Shown: positions 11,912-22,890 of the stretch, in pieces | Numbering within the stretch: position 1 is the first letter of the stretch | Layout: every line of letters starts with the position of its first letter | Assembly: GCA_949752745.1 (NCBI GenBank) | Contig: OX457024.1 | Location: forward strand, 104,817,190 to 104,881,189 | DNA from: Protula sp. h YS-2021 | Taxonomy: Eukaryota; Annelida; Polychaeta; Sabellida; Serpulidae | Direction: 5' to 3' | Length of the DNA: 64,000 nucleotides | Notes under the pieces: generated by a model | Databases searched by the model: none | Told to the model about the DNA's origin: nothing | Seen by the model: only the letters and a program-made list of their open reading frames with translations | Translations under genes and position numbers: made by a program

Positions 11912-12934
11912 ATTTTCATGGCAACTAGAAAGGTGACACGAGTAGATCTAAAAGTTAAAATAAGTAAATAAATAAAAAAAAAATTAGATAAGTGAATTGA
12001 GAAAAGTGTACACCCTGGGCTATCATTTTATTTGCTTGTTATTTCACAGCAATACTCCCCATGCTACAAACATGGCGGCAAATCAAAATGAATTTTCCCA
12101 GCAATTCTTCTCTCTGAGGAAGTCGTTTTCGTGTCTATTATTAAATTATCACGGATTGCTTTTCAGTCGCTATATTTACGCATTAGCTTATTTCCTTGCT
12201 TATTTCGGAGTCAAAAACAATACAGTGTTTGTTTTGTTGTTGTTCTTGTGTGTGTTTTTTTAAGCGGAGAATGTGAGACGCTTTTCGCGGAATTACTCCT
12301 CCTATTGCATTTCGGGTAACGCCTATACATCAACATAAGAAGGCCTTTTTTCATGCTCCAGAAAAAAGAAACCGGACGTGAATTTCATTCCAAAAGTTAT
12401 TAAATGAAAATTGTCATGGACCTGCTTTGCGAACCCATTTTGAAGTAGACCGACTTCTCCACTTAATATTGGAAATAACACTCTCTAGCACTAAAGCACA
12501 TTATGATATTTTTTCTCAGCATAACCTATGTATTCATTTCGAGTTGCCCAGCCGAGAAATGCTTTTATATGCAAAAATTCTGGGTGATGCACTACATTGA
12601 ATACTCACCAATAGATAAATTATGCTATACGGCGTTAACGATGACGTCACAATTAAAATGCTCAGCAACGTATATGAGGGTAGGAGGTGGAGGTTTGTAA
12701 CAGTGCTCCAAAAATCATGAAAATTTGCAGACGTTTATGAAAAAAATAACTGTATAAGGGGGTACTCCCCCCTACTCTACTCGTGGTCAGGGGCTCGTAA
12801 TACACTTGGCATTTATGAAAATAGGGTTATGGTAATTATGAACTGTATTTGCAATATTGAACAATACAGTTTTCTATTCCTGGTTATTTAAAACATATGT
12901 TCGAACGGCGAGGCGTTTATTTGTGTCGAGTTTA
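11912..12934. other. AT-rich DNA, no gene recognised
   Basis: Small open frames only. A CRE octamer lies at 12642-12649. Confidence 0.4.
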
Positions 12935-13855
12935 GGGGTCATCCATAAAAGTACGTACACACAGAGGGGGGGAGGGGAGGTCACGATCGGTGCGTACGCA
13001 CTGCGTACAGGGGGAGGGGGGTCACGATCGGTGCGTACGCACTGCGTACAGGGGGAGGGGATCAGGATCGGTGCGTACGCACTGCGTACAGGGGGAGGGG
13101 GGTCACGATCGGTGCGTACGCACTGCGTACAGGGGGAGGGGGGTTACGATCGGTGCGTACGCACTGCGTACAGGGGGAGGGGGGTCACGATCGGTGCGTA
13201 CGCACTGCGTACAGGGGGAGGGGGGTCACGATCGGTGCGTACGCACTGCGTACAGGAGGGGGGTCACGATCGGTGCGTACGCACTGCGTACAGGGGGAGG
13301 GGGTCGCGGTCAGTACGTACGCACTGCATACAGGGGGAGGGGGTCGCGGTCGGTACGTACGCACTGCGTACAGGGGGGGGTCACGATCGGTGCGTAGGCA
13401 CTGCGTACAGGGGGAGGGGGTCACGATCGGTACGTACGCACTACGTATAGGGGGAGGGGGTCACGATCGGTGCGCACGCACTGCGTACAGGGGAGGGGGT
13501 CGGGGCTGCTGCGTACGTATGCATTTTTTCAACGTCCCTCAAACATATTTTTTTGAAATTAAATAAACTAATATATCGATTTACAAACTAAATATTATAC
13601 TCTTTTTAGTGCAGTGGCTATTTTATTCACATTTTAATGTATGTTAGCATGTACACTTTCAATTTTGTCACTGATTAACTGGCATGATAGTTTTTAAACA
13701 AACTGATATTTTTTTCAATATAACACGACATACTGCGTATGTGCGTACAAGGGAGGGGATCCAGGCCACTGCGTAAAATACGCACTGCGTACAGGGTGGG
13801 GGGGGGGGGGTCAAAAATTGACAATTTTTTGGCTAAGTACTTTATGGATGGCCCC
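12935..13855. mobile_element. Harbinger-like MITE with TTA target duplication and internal satellite
   Basis: Left end GGGGTCATCCATAAAAGTAC (12935) and right end, read on the minus strand from 13855, GGGGCCATCCATAAAGTAC form a ~19-bp terminal inverted repeat. TTA flanks both ends (12932-12934 and 13856-13858). TIRs starting GGG with a 3-bp TWA duplication are typical of PIF/Harbinger elements. No transposase is present. The interior left half is a 41-bp satellite. The right half has two decayed GTGCGTAC / TACGCACTGCGTAC copies (13738-13795), a G run and unique AT-rich DNA. Confidence 0.75.
12985..13512. repeat. 41-bp satellite containing GTGCGTACGCAC palindrome
   Basis: About 13 units of GTGCGTACGCACTGCGTACA plus a GGGGGAGGGGGTC G-rich tail and ACGATCG. 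The G-run length varies by 1-3 bases, which shifts the frame. Overlapping plus-strand frames of 135-197 codons rich in RTHCVQG are therefore artefacts. The unit pairs a 12-bp perfect palindrome with a G-rich tract. Confidence 0.95.
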
Positions 13856-13858
13856 TTA

Positions 13859-14439
13859 CCCGCGTAATGCAGCATGAAACATGCAAATGTTAAAGCAGGC
13901 AAATGTATTATATATTAGACTGTGACTGAATATTTTGTCAGTATTTAATGAGAATTAGGAGAGTAACGGTACGCCATCCCCACGGTTCGGCTCCGTTCGT
14001 GCGGTATATTTCATTTTTCGTATCGCTTTGGGTTTTTTTTTTTTTTTTTTTTTTTCTGCAAAATTGCTCATTTTTAAATGTCTCTGAATTCCCATTTAAT
14101 ATTTTAAAAATCACAGAAACTACAATCAAGCACACATATCTTCAAAAACAATCATTATACGTATTATTTTACAGTCAAGTTAAAGTATATCCCACAACAA
14201 TCAATACAGTTTTGCCTTGACTCAAGTTTAAGTATATCACATAGCAGTCACGTATTAAGTTTTAATTCTGGAGTTCCACTCAGGAAACATGACGTCACTG
14301 CCGCTAAGAGAACAGTTCAAGTTAAAATGTAAAGCGATGACTGGATATACTTATATATTTTTCTTTAACAAGACAACATATCAACATGCTAAGATTTTAT
14401 AGTTTTATAGTTCCCCACTATCAGTGAAAAATTAAAAAA
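13859..14439. other. AT-rich DNA with a T23 run
   Basis: Poly(T) at 14033-14055 and a CRE octamer at 14290-14297. No gene recognised. Confidence 0.5.
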
Positions 14440-14444
14440 AAAGA

Positions 14445-14540
14445 CCTAAAATACTGCGGTTTTTCTTTTTCGGTTTTTAACCGAACCGAACCGAAAAATC
14501 GCGGTCGGTTTTCGGTTACGGTGCGAACACAACACCTCTG
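14445..14540 (-). mobile_element. Possible hAT-like element terminus
   Basis: Read on the minus strand, the block begins CAGAGGTGTTGTGTTCGCAC (from 14540) and continues into CGGTTCGGTTCGG words, which resembles the CAGAGGTG ends of hAT elements. The ACCGAACCGAACCG stretch pairs with the TTTCGGTTTTTAACCG beside it. The opposite end was not found. Confidence 0.3.
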
Positions 14541-14762
14541 ATGAGAATATAAGTACTGTTGACGTGAACAATGACTTCACACATTTTTACTTTTCGGATG
14601 ATCCCAGTATTGGGGGGGGGGGGATGCGCGGGGGGGGGAGCGGCTAGTTTGAATGACGTACAACCACTGACGTACGACCTCTGAAGGAATCATTGTATTC
14701 CAGAGCTGACAAATCCGCTCTCCCGTCGTCTCTTCCCGTCTTCTCTACAACGTCCTGTTCCT
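14541..14762. other. Short spacer with poly(G) runs
   Basis: G9-G10 runs near 14612 and 14631. Nothing else recognised. Confidence 0.4.
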
Positions 14763-15172
14763 GACGCGTATACACCAGGCCCTCCCTCCCACACACCTAT
14801 ACATCAGCATCCCCCCCCCCCCTAACACAGTCTATACACACGCCCCTCCCTCCAACACACCTATACACCAGCATTCTCCCTCCCCCACCCCATCCGTATA
14901 CCAGCCCCCCCACACACACCTATACACCAGTACCCTCCCTCCCACACACCTATACATCAGCACCACCCCCCCTGTACACCAGCCCTCCCTCTGCCCCCAC
15001 ACGTCTATACGGCAGCATCCTCCCCCTACCCCACGTCCGTATACCAGCCCCTCCCTCCCACACGTCTATACGTCAGTCCCTCCCTCCTCCCTCTCCCCCT
15101 CCTCCCAACACGTCTGTACACCAGCCACCCCCGCCCCCTACACACACGCCAATACACCAGCCACCGCGTCTG
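14763..15172. repeat. C-rich degenerate minisatellite
   Basis: Units of roughly 28-40 bp marked by CCTATACACCAGC or GTCTATACGYCAG followed by CCCTCCCTCCC. C runs of variable length make the spacing irregular. Confidence 0.8.
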
Positions 15173-17340
15173 TACAAATTCTGGTCTAAAACCTCACTTA
15201 CCCGACGCCTAAAAGCTGCTCTTTTACGCCTAACTTTTTTTTTTACATCAGGGCTACGATGTCATTTCGACTTCCATAATCAAACCAATCCTACCCTTGA
15301 TCCCGAGCCGTGACGGTACTTCTTTACACAGTGACTGTGTTAATTAGAGAGAAGGCGTTTGAGAATCATTCTGTTTCTATGTTTTGTTCAGCCTGCGTTT
15401 GAAATAACGTCATATTTATAAAACTATAGATTCCCATGATAGTTATGGTTGTTTACGGGGACAAAAAATGGCTTTGGTATAAAATTGATTCAAATCAATT
15501 AAACTATATATTACTGAATATTGCTCGTTTTTATTGATGGATTTCACATTAATTCCACCTGTGTAGGTATCAGACGTCCTTCCCACTGGTTCGGGTTGAT
15601 CACGTCAACCGTCCGAGCTGTCTAGGGCGAGCCTGGACATGCTCTGTGTAGAAAATAGAAGAAATTAAGGGGGGTAAAACTATCCAAGGCAGATTTTTTC
15701 ATTTTCTTGTTGGGAGTTAAAAATAGTGTGTGTGAACATTCACAAAAATTATTCTGTGGTCCAAATGCGACTTGTTAGATAATATGGGTAGTTCCGGGGT
15801 GGTCACAGTGTTACTGTTTATATATGTGAGATTAAAACACGGACTTGCTTTTCTGAGTAGAAAAATTGACCTCCCACCCCCCCCCCCCCTCCCCCCATTC
15901 AAGCTCACCATGAAGAAACCCTTTGTGAAAATTGTGCGCTTTTTTTTTTAATTGCAAGACCCAGGAAATGTGCCCGACAGGAAGTCAGTGGCAAATAGTG
16001 TTGGCTCTTTCCGTTCATTACTTGTTTTGTTAAAATATTAACAATAAAACAATAAAAAGAAAAGCATTCCAAAAGAAAAAAAGGCGACCATGCAATGTCC
16101 ACACATTCCCTGCTTTTTTGTTCTTTTAGCGAAAGAAAAAGTCGACATAGTTATTTAGACTGTGGCAAATGAAGAAAGAGTCCGATAAATCACATGTCCT
16201 GAAGAAGAAAAAAAAAACCCAGTCTCGTACAAAATGCCACCTGCTGTTTGTGAAAAGCGGTGAAGAGCTTTGTCGATATCTTTCAATACACAAGCTCTCA
16301 GACGGAGCTTGTGACAGGGTCGTTGGTAAATTACAAAATGACGACTGCGAAGTGGCTTCTTTTTTTTCGAAACAGCTCAAGTGATAAAAGATTGTGGGCT
16401 GAGATTTGCTGTGGACATTTTGGGGGGGGGGGGGCGTACGCTTTTTTGGACAGTTTTTCTGTGCTCTTGTCAACTTTAAGTCATGCACATTTTGCTTGCA
16501 AATAACATTTTTTAAGCCATCGTCATGTTTTGGTCAAATACAACAATTTATCCTTTTGGCCGAGGTCTTAGTCTGTCCTGTCATTGTATATATATATATA
16601 TTTTTTTTTTGGCACTTTCACAAAATCTTCAGATCGAAATTATATTTCGTTTCAAATTATTCTTTGATCAGTTAACAATGATTTGAATGTTTTTTTCGTC
16701 TTCAGAAGAAAAATAGTCAAAATTGTGTTGTTGTAAGTATTATTCCTTTAAAGCAGAAATGCAATTAAGTATTCAGCACAAATTTGCATTTTATTTTTAC
16801 ACAGATAAGGTTAGGTAGCTCTGTTCGGGAGTTTGCAAGGTGCTACCAGATTCATGACGTCATGAAGACGTAAGCAGAAAAAACCTTTGGGATCAGATTT
16901 TTTTTTGGAACCAACAGTCGAACGAGCTGCAAGCTTAGAGAATGGTTTCTATGGGTGTAGCAATTACAGACGTCAATCATACTAATTGAATAAACATAGC
17001 CAATTAGGTTTACCCACAGCGAAGAAGATAACGAAATTATTGCTCATAAGGTCACCAGTGATGCCGTTTGCTCATGACAATAGCCTAAAATAAGATTTGC
17101 GTTGATATTGAGATCACACCGGCTGCGAACCCGGCAATGTTGTTATGGGTTCGTCCTGAAACGTTCGACGCTGAATGCGTTGCTCCAAGGTGATACTAAC
17201 AATTCGGAGTTATTGGCACTGGGATGAAATTGTAAATATTTTCGAGCCTGGCCACCATCTTGGCGTGTATTCTAGCCAGCCAAGTAACTGGGGACATGGT
17301 TTAACTCCAGTCACATAAACCATATATTAAAAAAAACGCT
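15173..17340. other. About 2.2 kb without a recognised gene
   Basis: Holds a C-rich run at 15874-15896, G12 at 16423-16434, a short (TA)n at 16588-16600 and a CRE octamer at 16855-16862. Frames such as 16126-16488 (-) lack any recognisable domain. Confidence 0.4.
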
Positions 17341-17508
17341 CTGTCACTCACTCACTTTCTCTTTCTTTTTGTTATCTCCCTCTCTTTCGTTCTCTGTCTC
17401 TCTTTCGTTCTTTCTAATTATCCCTCTCCTCATTCTTTCGTTTTTTTCTATTCTCTCTGTTTCTTTCTATCTCTGGCGTTCTTTCCTGTTATGTCTGTCT
17501 GTCTATCC

Positions 17509-17592
<84 letters not shown>

Positions 17593-17593
17593 G

Positions 17594-17645
<52 letters not shown>

Positions 17646-17801
17646 CCTATCTATCTATCTACCTATCTACCTATCTATCTATCTTTCGTTCTTTCTCTCG
17701 TTCTTTCTCTCTGCCATTCTCTCTGTCTCGTTCTCCTCCTTTCTCTCTCTATCTATCCTTCGTTCTCTCTCTCTCTCTCTGTCTCTCTGTCTCTCTGTCT
17801 C

Positions 17802-17862
<61 letters not shown>

Positions 17863-17880
17863 CTTTCTCTCTCTGATCTT
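17341..17880. repeat. CT-rich block with (CTAT)n and (CT)n microsatellites
   Basis: (CTAT)n runs 17501-17684 with a few CTGT and CTAC variants. (CT)n runs about 17766-17860. The flanks are TTTCTCTC-rich. Ser/Leu/Tyr/Ile frames of 137-176 codons are artefacts. Confidence 0.95.
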
Positions 17881-18130
17881 CTCCTATTTGTACTTCTGAC
17901 ATAGAATAATGCTTTTACTGCTGCGAAACATGCACTGACACTTGCAAAACATTAAGACGTATTTGTGTGTTTGGAGAAAACCTGCAAATTGCTGTTTCAC
18001 AGAAACGGAATCTGCATCTGTATTGTGGTATGCAAACACTGAATTTAAATGTCGTGCATTTTGCCTTATAAAAGTTGGCACAGGGAATATTTTTCATCTT
18101 TCATCTGGAGATAAAAATACTTTCATAGAA

Positions 18131-18480
18131 TAAGACCCCTGCCCCGGTATTCACAAGCGTTAACTGCATAGTTAACTTTTATGAATACCAGGGCTGAGAA
18201 TACGACCCCTGCCGCGGTATTTACAAACGTTAACTGCACAGTTAACTTTCATGAATACCGGGGCTGAGAATACGACCTCAGCCTGCCCCGGTGTTCACAA
18301 ACATTGATTAACTGCACAGTTAACTTTTATGAAAACCGGGGGTGAGAATACAACCCCTGCCCCGGTATTCACAAACGTTAACTGCGCAGTTAACTTTTAT
18401 TAATACCAGGGCTGAGAATACTACCCCTGCCCCGTTATTGACAAAGTTAACTGTGCGGTTAACTGTACACCGCACAAATG
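18131..18480. repeat. Tandem fold-back repeat, ~71-bp unit, about five copies
   Basis: Each unit runs CCCCGGTATTCACAA, then a GTTAACTGC/GCAGTTAAC core, then TGAATACCGGGG, so the whole unit is a hairpin. Marker positions are 18133, 18204, 18274, 18351 and 18421. One core (near 18377) is the perfect 18-bp palindrome GTTAACTGCGCAGTTAAC. A decayed end (TTTTGTGAATACGGTCCCTG) sits at about 18532. Confidence 0.9.
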
Positions 18481-19115
18481 AAATTATTAACTTTCAAAAT
18501 GCTATGTTAGATACTAGAGCAGTTAACGGAACTTTTGTGAATACGGTCCCTGGTGTTTAGTGAAGGAAATTGCTGTGGTTATTGACGTCGGATAGACTTG
18601 CCGTTCTATCTTATTAAAAACGTTGCTCCGTCTGAGACATGTTCCGAAAGTGGGATAATTAAAATTCCATTAATGTCAGATTTCTCATGGGAGCTCCAGT
18701 TCTGAGGCAAGTTGAGGTCGGGGCCTACTTGTGCTGCCAATCTACTCACTTCCTCATTATTTAGAAATGCCCATATCCACAAATACCATGGTAGTATGGG
18801 AACAGATGACAGTAATATCTCACGCCATTGGGCTAGGATAATGGCGTCACATGACGTCATGAAAAGTTGTTGAAAACTACGTTGCGTTACATTATGAATG
18901 GCAAAACATTACAGCTCAAAACGTGTCATTCAAATTCAGATTGTTTGCATTAAAATTTCTATGACAGGAAGTAAAGCCTAGAAATGTTTTCAGTTGACCT
19001 GAATAATTTTATTGACAAGAGAATTAATGATTTACTTCGCCATTTAATTGAACACATAACCTTTACTTGGAATTTAAGGTTAGAACTAAGATACAAATAT
19101 AGGTCTAAATGAGAT
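18481..19115. other. Presumed intron DNA upstream of the NCX exon
   Basis: CRE octamer at 18852-18859, the nearest one upstream of the NCX start. No gene recognised. Confidence 0.4.
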
Positions 19116-19153
19116 GATAACTGATAACTGATAACTGATAACTGATAACTGAT
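19116..19153. repeat. (GATAACT)n microsatellite
   Basis: Five and a half perfect 7-bp copies, about 400 bases upstream of the NCX exon acceptor. Confidence 0.95.
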
Positions 19154-19529
19154 GAAAACCCTGGTCAAATTAACAACAAAATGTCGATATTTCAATCAGA
19201 TATTAATTTCCTGACATCGCTACATTGCACACAGGCAAAGGGATTTGGTTGGTCGTCAAGGCCAGAGTAGGTTAACGCATTGTTTTCGGAGGATTTCTCA
19301 ATTAATGACTGTGTTGGGAAAATGCCAGACTGCAGACAAATGCCTAGGAATTTTTTAACCTTCTCGGAAAAAAATATCACTGTATTCAAAAGAACTGTAG
19401 TTAAAGGAGAGAAAAAAACCTGACAACACCATCACATTGTCCCAATTGTCAGGAACAATTAGAGCCTGCTATTATTACATTACATTGATGTAAGCGAACA
19501 AAAATCTCACTTTGGCTCAAGTGTGTATC

Positions 19530-19560
19530 TTTTCTATATATATTTGTTTCTTCCCTACAG
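19530..19560 (+). other. Splice acceptor upstream of the NCX exon
   Basis: A T/C-rich tract (TTTCTATATATATTTG then TTTCTTCCCTACAG) ends in CAG at 19560, followed by GTG. It is the best polypyrimidine-AG in the 300 bases before the start codon. Vertebrate NCX genes have an intron in the 5' UTR at the equivalent place, which supports the call. Confidence 0.6.
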
Positions 19561-19794
19561 GTGTTGAGAACAATGAGGTTTTTTTCCGTGAGTAAATACT
19601 GACATAACTAGACGTGTGAGCGGTGAAGCCTTTCCCTCCACTCATCAAAGTGTGCCGCGGCGCTGGGAACGAGCATCTAAAGGCCTGTGGAACGCCGCGG
19701 GATCTACCAACCAATATTGCTCAATACTGTGTGTGCAGACATTTCTGACTCGAAGTTCTTAGCATTTAAGTTAGTCCGTTGTTGTTCAAAAAAA
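19561..19794 (+). other. Probable 5' UTR part of the NCX exon, with a short upstream ORF
   Basis: This segment lies between a good acceptor (CAG ending at 19560) and the NCX start codon. The NCX frame is closed by TAA at 19678-19680, so coding cannot extend further upstream. An upstream ATG at 19573 opens a 9-codon ORF that stops at TGA (19600-19602), which could dampen translation. A donor-like GTGAGT at 19588-19593 could define a 27-base microexon, but no strong second acceptor was seen before 19795. Boundaries rest on splice-signal appearance only. Confidence 0.6.
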
Positions 19795-21557
19795 ATGGCG
19801 GCTGTTATAAGCAATAGGATGTTGTGCGTCAAACTTTTAATGAGTCTTGTTGTGATTATTTTAATGAATACAAACTCAGTCACTGCTCAGGTAAACGGAA
19901 ATGTGACGTTTGAAGATGCGGTGGAACAACCCAAATGCAACATCACAGGAAAATGTAAAGATGGTGTACTCATACCTATGTGGTTGCCTCAGGATAACCT
20001 CAGCGTGGGGGACAAGGTGGCAAGGGCCATTGTGTACATGACAACGCTGGCATTCATGTTCTTGGGAATCTCCATCATTTCAGATCGCTTTATGGCATCG
20101 ATTGAAGTTATTACCTCGAAAGAACGCGAAGTGACTATCCGCAAACCCGACGGAGACACAACTGTGATGACAGTGCGAATATGGAACGAAACTGTCTCTA
20201 ACCTGACGCTCATGGCGTTAGGATCGTCCTGTCCGGAGATCATGCTGTCAGTCATTGAGATCATAGGCAACAAATTCGAGGCCGGTGATCTCGGTCCCGG
20301 CACCATCGTCGGGAGCGCAGCGTTCAACCTGTTCGTCATTATTGGCATCTGTGTGTACGTCATACCGGAGGGGGAAGTCCGCCGTATTAAACACTTACGA
20401 GTCTTTTTCATCACTGCCTTTCTGAGTATCTTCGCTTATTTGTGGATGTACATTATCATCGCCGTCAGCTCGTATGGAGTCATTGACATATGGGAGGGTG
20501 TCATCACGCTGCTGTTTTTCCCGCTAACCGTAGTAGTGGCCTACTTCGCCGATAAGAAAATCTTTATGTTCAAGTTTTTGAGGAAGAAGTACAGAACGAC
20601 GGGTCATAAAACAATCGCTGCTTTCGAGGGTGATGTTGAGATGGCAGATAAGCAAAATCACGTGGGTGACGAGATTACATTCAAAGGCCTTGATTCAGAA
20701 GATGCCGAGATTCGTGAGTTTGAGAAGCACCGCAAAGAATACATTGAAATCTTGAGAGAAATCCGAAAGAAGCATCCAAATATCACGGATATGAAGACGT
20801 TAGAGGAGATGGCAGAACTGGAAGCGATGAACAGAGGACCGAAATCACGCGCTTTTTATAGAATCCAAGCGACGCGCAAACTCACGGGCGGTGGCAACGT
20901 GGTGAAAAAAGCAAAAGCTCACATTAAATCCGACACGCAAGACGTCAACATTGTTTGTACGGAAGACGACATGATAACGAGGATCTTCTTTGAACCTGGA
21001 CACTACACGGTCATGGAGAATGTCGGCGTCTTCCAGTGTACCGTGGCTCGCCAGGGCGGTAACCTGAACAACACCGTCTATGTGGACTACCGCACGGAAG
21101 ACGGAACAGCCAATGCTGGTTCCGACTTTGAATATGCAGAGGGCACGCTAGTGTTCTTACCGGGAGAACAGCACAAACAATTCCCCATTACGATTATCGA
21201 CGATGATATTTTTGAAGAGGATGAACACTTCTACGTCCGCCTCAGCAACATCCGGGTGGGCAATGCCGATGGCATGTTCACGGACGAAGACGGCAGCAGC
21301 TCTGTCCAGCTTGCTAATCCTTCCATGGCAACAGTCATGATCCTTGACGACGATCACGCTGGTATTTTCCATTTTGAAAGTGGCGAGATCTCTTTTCCTG
21401 AATCGATTGGAGAAGCCCAGATCAAGGTGGTGCGCTCGTCTGGGGCGAGGGGAACGGTGAAGGTACCGTACAGGACTGTTGACGGGTCAGCCAAGGGCGG
21501 CGGGAAAGACTACGTAGATGTTGACGGCTATTTGGAGTTCCAAGATGACGAGACGGA
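19795..21557 (+). CDS. Sodium/calcium exchanger (NCX, SLC8/Calx family), first coding exon, 5' part of the gene
   Basis: Plasma-membrane antiporter that expels Ca2+ using the Na+ gradient. From the ATG at 19795 (AAAAATGG context, in-frame TAA upstream at 19678) 587 complete codons plus two bases are read. Residues 1-31 form a signal peptide (basic start, hydrophobic 14-24, probable cut near SVTA/Q). Helix TM1 is about 76-96. The alpha-1 repeat is about 133-180, with GSSCPE at 143-148 and GSAAFN at 173-178; TM4 is about 201-225 and TM5 about 228-251. The basic XIP-like autoregulatory segment is 253-272. The cytosolic loop follows, with SRAFYRIQATR at 351-361. CBD1 (about 383-522) keeps the acidic Ca2+ ligands E408, D436, D469-D471, E474, E477 and D518-D520. 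CBD2 starts near 523 and is cut at the donor GTAAGT (21558). Potential N-glycosylation sites are N36, N49 and N68. TM6-10 and alpha-2 are absent, so downstream exons are needed. Layout matches the large second exon of vertebrate NCX1, which ends just before alternatively spliced exons. The TAA at 21559 is intronic. Confidence 0.97.
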
Positions 21558-21563
21558 GTAAGT
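21558..21563 (+). other. Splice donor GTAAGT at the end of the NCX exon
   Basis: The exon reads ...GACGAGACGGA then GTAAGT, a full consensus donor. Homology to NCX proteins ends exactly here, in CBD2 just before the mutually exclusive and cassette exons of vertebrate and fly exchangers. The reading frame is interrupted after the second base of a codon. Confidence 0.9.
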
Positions 21564-21970
21564 AATAACGTTCTTCCCAATTAACCTCATCAGGGCATGT
21601 TCGTGGAAAAGAGTCATTATATCCAAGTTGTCATATCCCTAAAACTAATTTCCTGTGAATTATTACAGGTCGGGGAGTTTCAGAAGCGCGTGGCTATCAA
21701 CTGAACGTGGCGGTGCAATTAGTCATTAATTTTTTCCGGTTGGAAGTTTCTGTTCTCCAAAGCGAAAAGATGCATTTTTGGTCATCCATAAAGTTCAACT
21801 AATGGGGGGAGGGGGAGGGGGTGGAGGAGTTGGGAGTGTGTAGGACTTTGCGCTTGATATGTTGTTATGAGTGGGGAATATCTCCAGTTTTGGCTGCGGG
21901 ATCAAAGGGGAGGGAGGATCATGCCAAATTTGCATATATATTTCATGGAAGGTCCCTTAACAAAGGTAAC
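21564..21970. other. Start of the intron after the NCX exon
   Basis: A G-rich tract lies at 21804-21825. No second NCX exon was recognised. Confidence 0.5.
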
Positions 21971-21974
21971 AGGA

Positions 21975-22420
21975 CAAAATCCGCGGGACAGAATCAGTCT
22001 GGAAAAAAACACCCTAGATCAAAAGCCACCGGGGTGAAATCCGCCCATTTTTTAATTGAATCTGTCGGAAATGCTCTCCGATTTCTAATTCCAGTGTTTT
22101 ATTAGAGAAACAAAATATACTCCATGACTGTGACAATGAGCCGTGCAGAAGGACCATTTATTCCGTTACTGCGTCCAGTTGATGACTTTAATATAATCCA
22201 GCGCAGCTTCAACTGGTTAATATTTTTATCTGGATGCAATTAACCACTTACCAATCCAATCGATTGCTCCAGAGTAATTCGTGACAATTGCAATTACAAT
22301 TATTATGCTGATACTTGAGTCACAAAACTATCTGAGCGGATTTTACCCAGGTGGATTTGACTTTGTGTGGGTTTTTTTTTCTGGTAGATTTTTCTAGCAG
22401 TTTTTGCCCTGGCGGTGTTT
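21975..22420. repeat. Inverted pair of a short repeat (about 70-85 bp arms)
   Basis: CCACCGGGGTGAAATCCGC (22026-22044) matches the reverse complement of 22336-22354 at 17 of 19 positions. Flanking CTGGAAAAAAACACCC on the left also matches the right arm's complement (CAGAAAAAAAACCCAC). ACAGGACAAAATCCGCGGG on the left looks like a further partial copy. It could be an old fold-back element. Confidence 0.55.
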
Positions 22421-22654
22421 ACCCTGGATCCCTGGACAAAAACATGTTCGGTTAAATGTTGCCTTTTATGTGTACTTAAAGTGTTGCATTTCTGGGGCAC
22501 AGTTTGAAATGATGGTTGCAATTTTTTCCGGGAGATGGTGCAGAAAAAGGCTTATTACTATTATTTAATTGGAAGGGAGGCCGGCACGTGATATACATTC
22601 TGCCTCAAAATCACGAATGTCGCGGGTATACCTTCTTTTAAAATCACAGTTCGA

Positions 22655-22890
22655 TCCGTTCTTAACTCCGTGGTAGGTAACACACTGTGGGCCAAAAGCG
22701 GGTTCGATAACTCCGGCTTTGGTGCACCCAGTGTCCTATTATTTTAGGCCACATATTGGTTCTATAACTGGAGCTTGGCGGCACCCTGTACCTTGATATC
22801 TTAGGCCACATATAGGTTAGGTAACTCGTCCTAGGCAGCACCTTGTGCCCTATCGTTTAGGGCAATATAGATTCGGCACCATTCGTTGTA
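22655..22890. repeat. Degenerate ~57-bp tandem repeat
   Basis: About four copies marked by GGCCACATATNGGTT (22747, 22804) or GGGCCAAAAGCGGGTT (22689). Each is followed by a TAACTC word and a GCACCCTGTRCC word. GGTTCGATAACTC resembles a pol III B box, but no A box was seen. Confidence 0.6.

Noticed and set aside
12857..13566. Plus-strand frames of 135-197 codons with RTHCVQGEG repeats
   Set aside because: Products of the 41-bp satellite inside a MITE; G-run indels move the frame.
19687..19794. Extending the NCX protein upstream to the GTG at 19687
   Set aside because: The ATG at 19795 has a good context and directly starts a signal peptide; the upstream residues have no NCX similarity.
22689..22715. 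GGTTCGATAACTC as a tRNA/SINE B box
   Set aside because: No A box, no cloverleaf, and the word belongs to a 57-bp degenerate tandem repeat.
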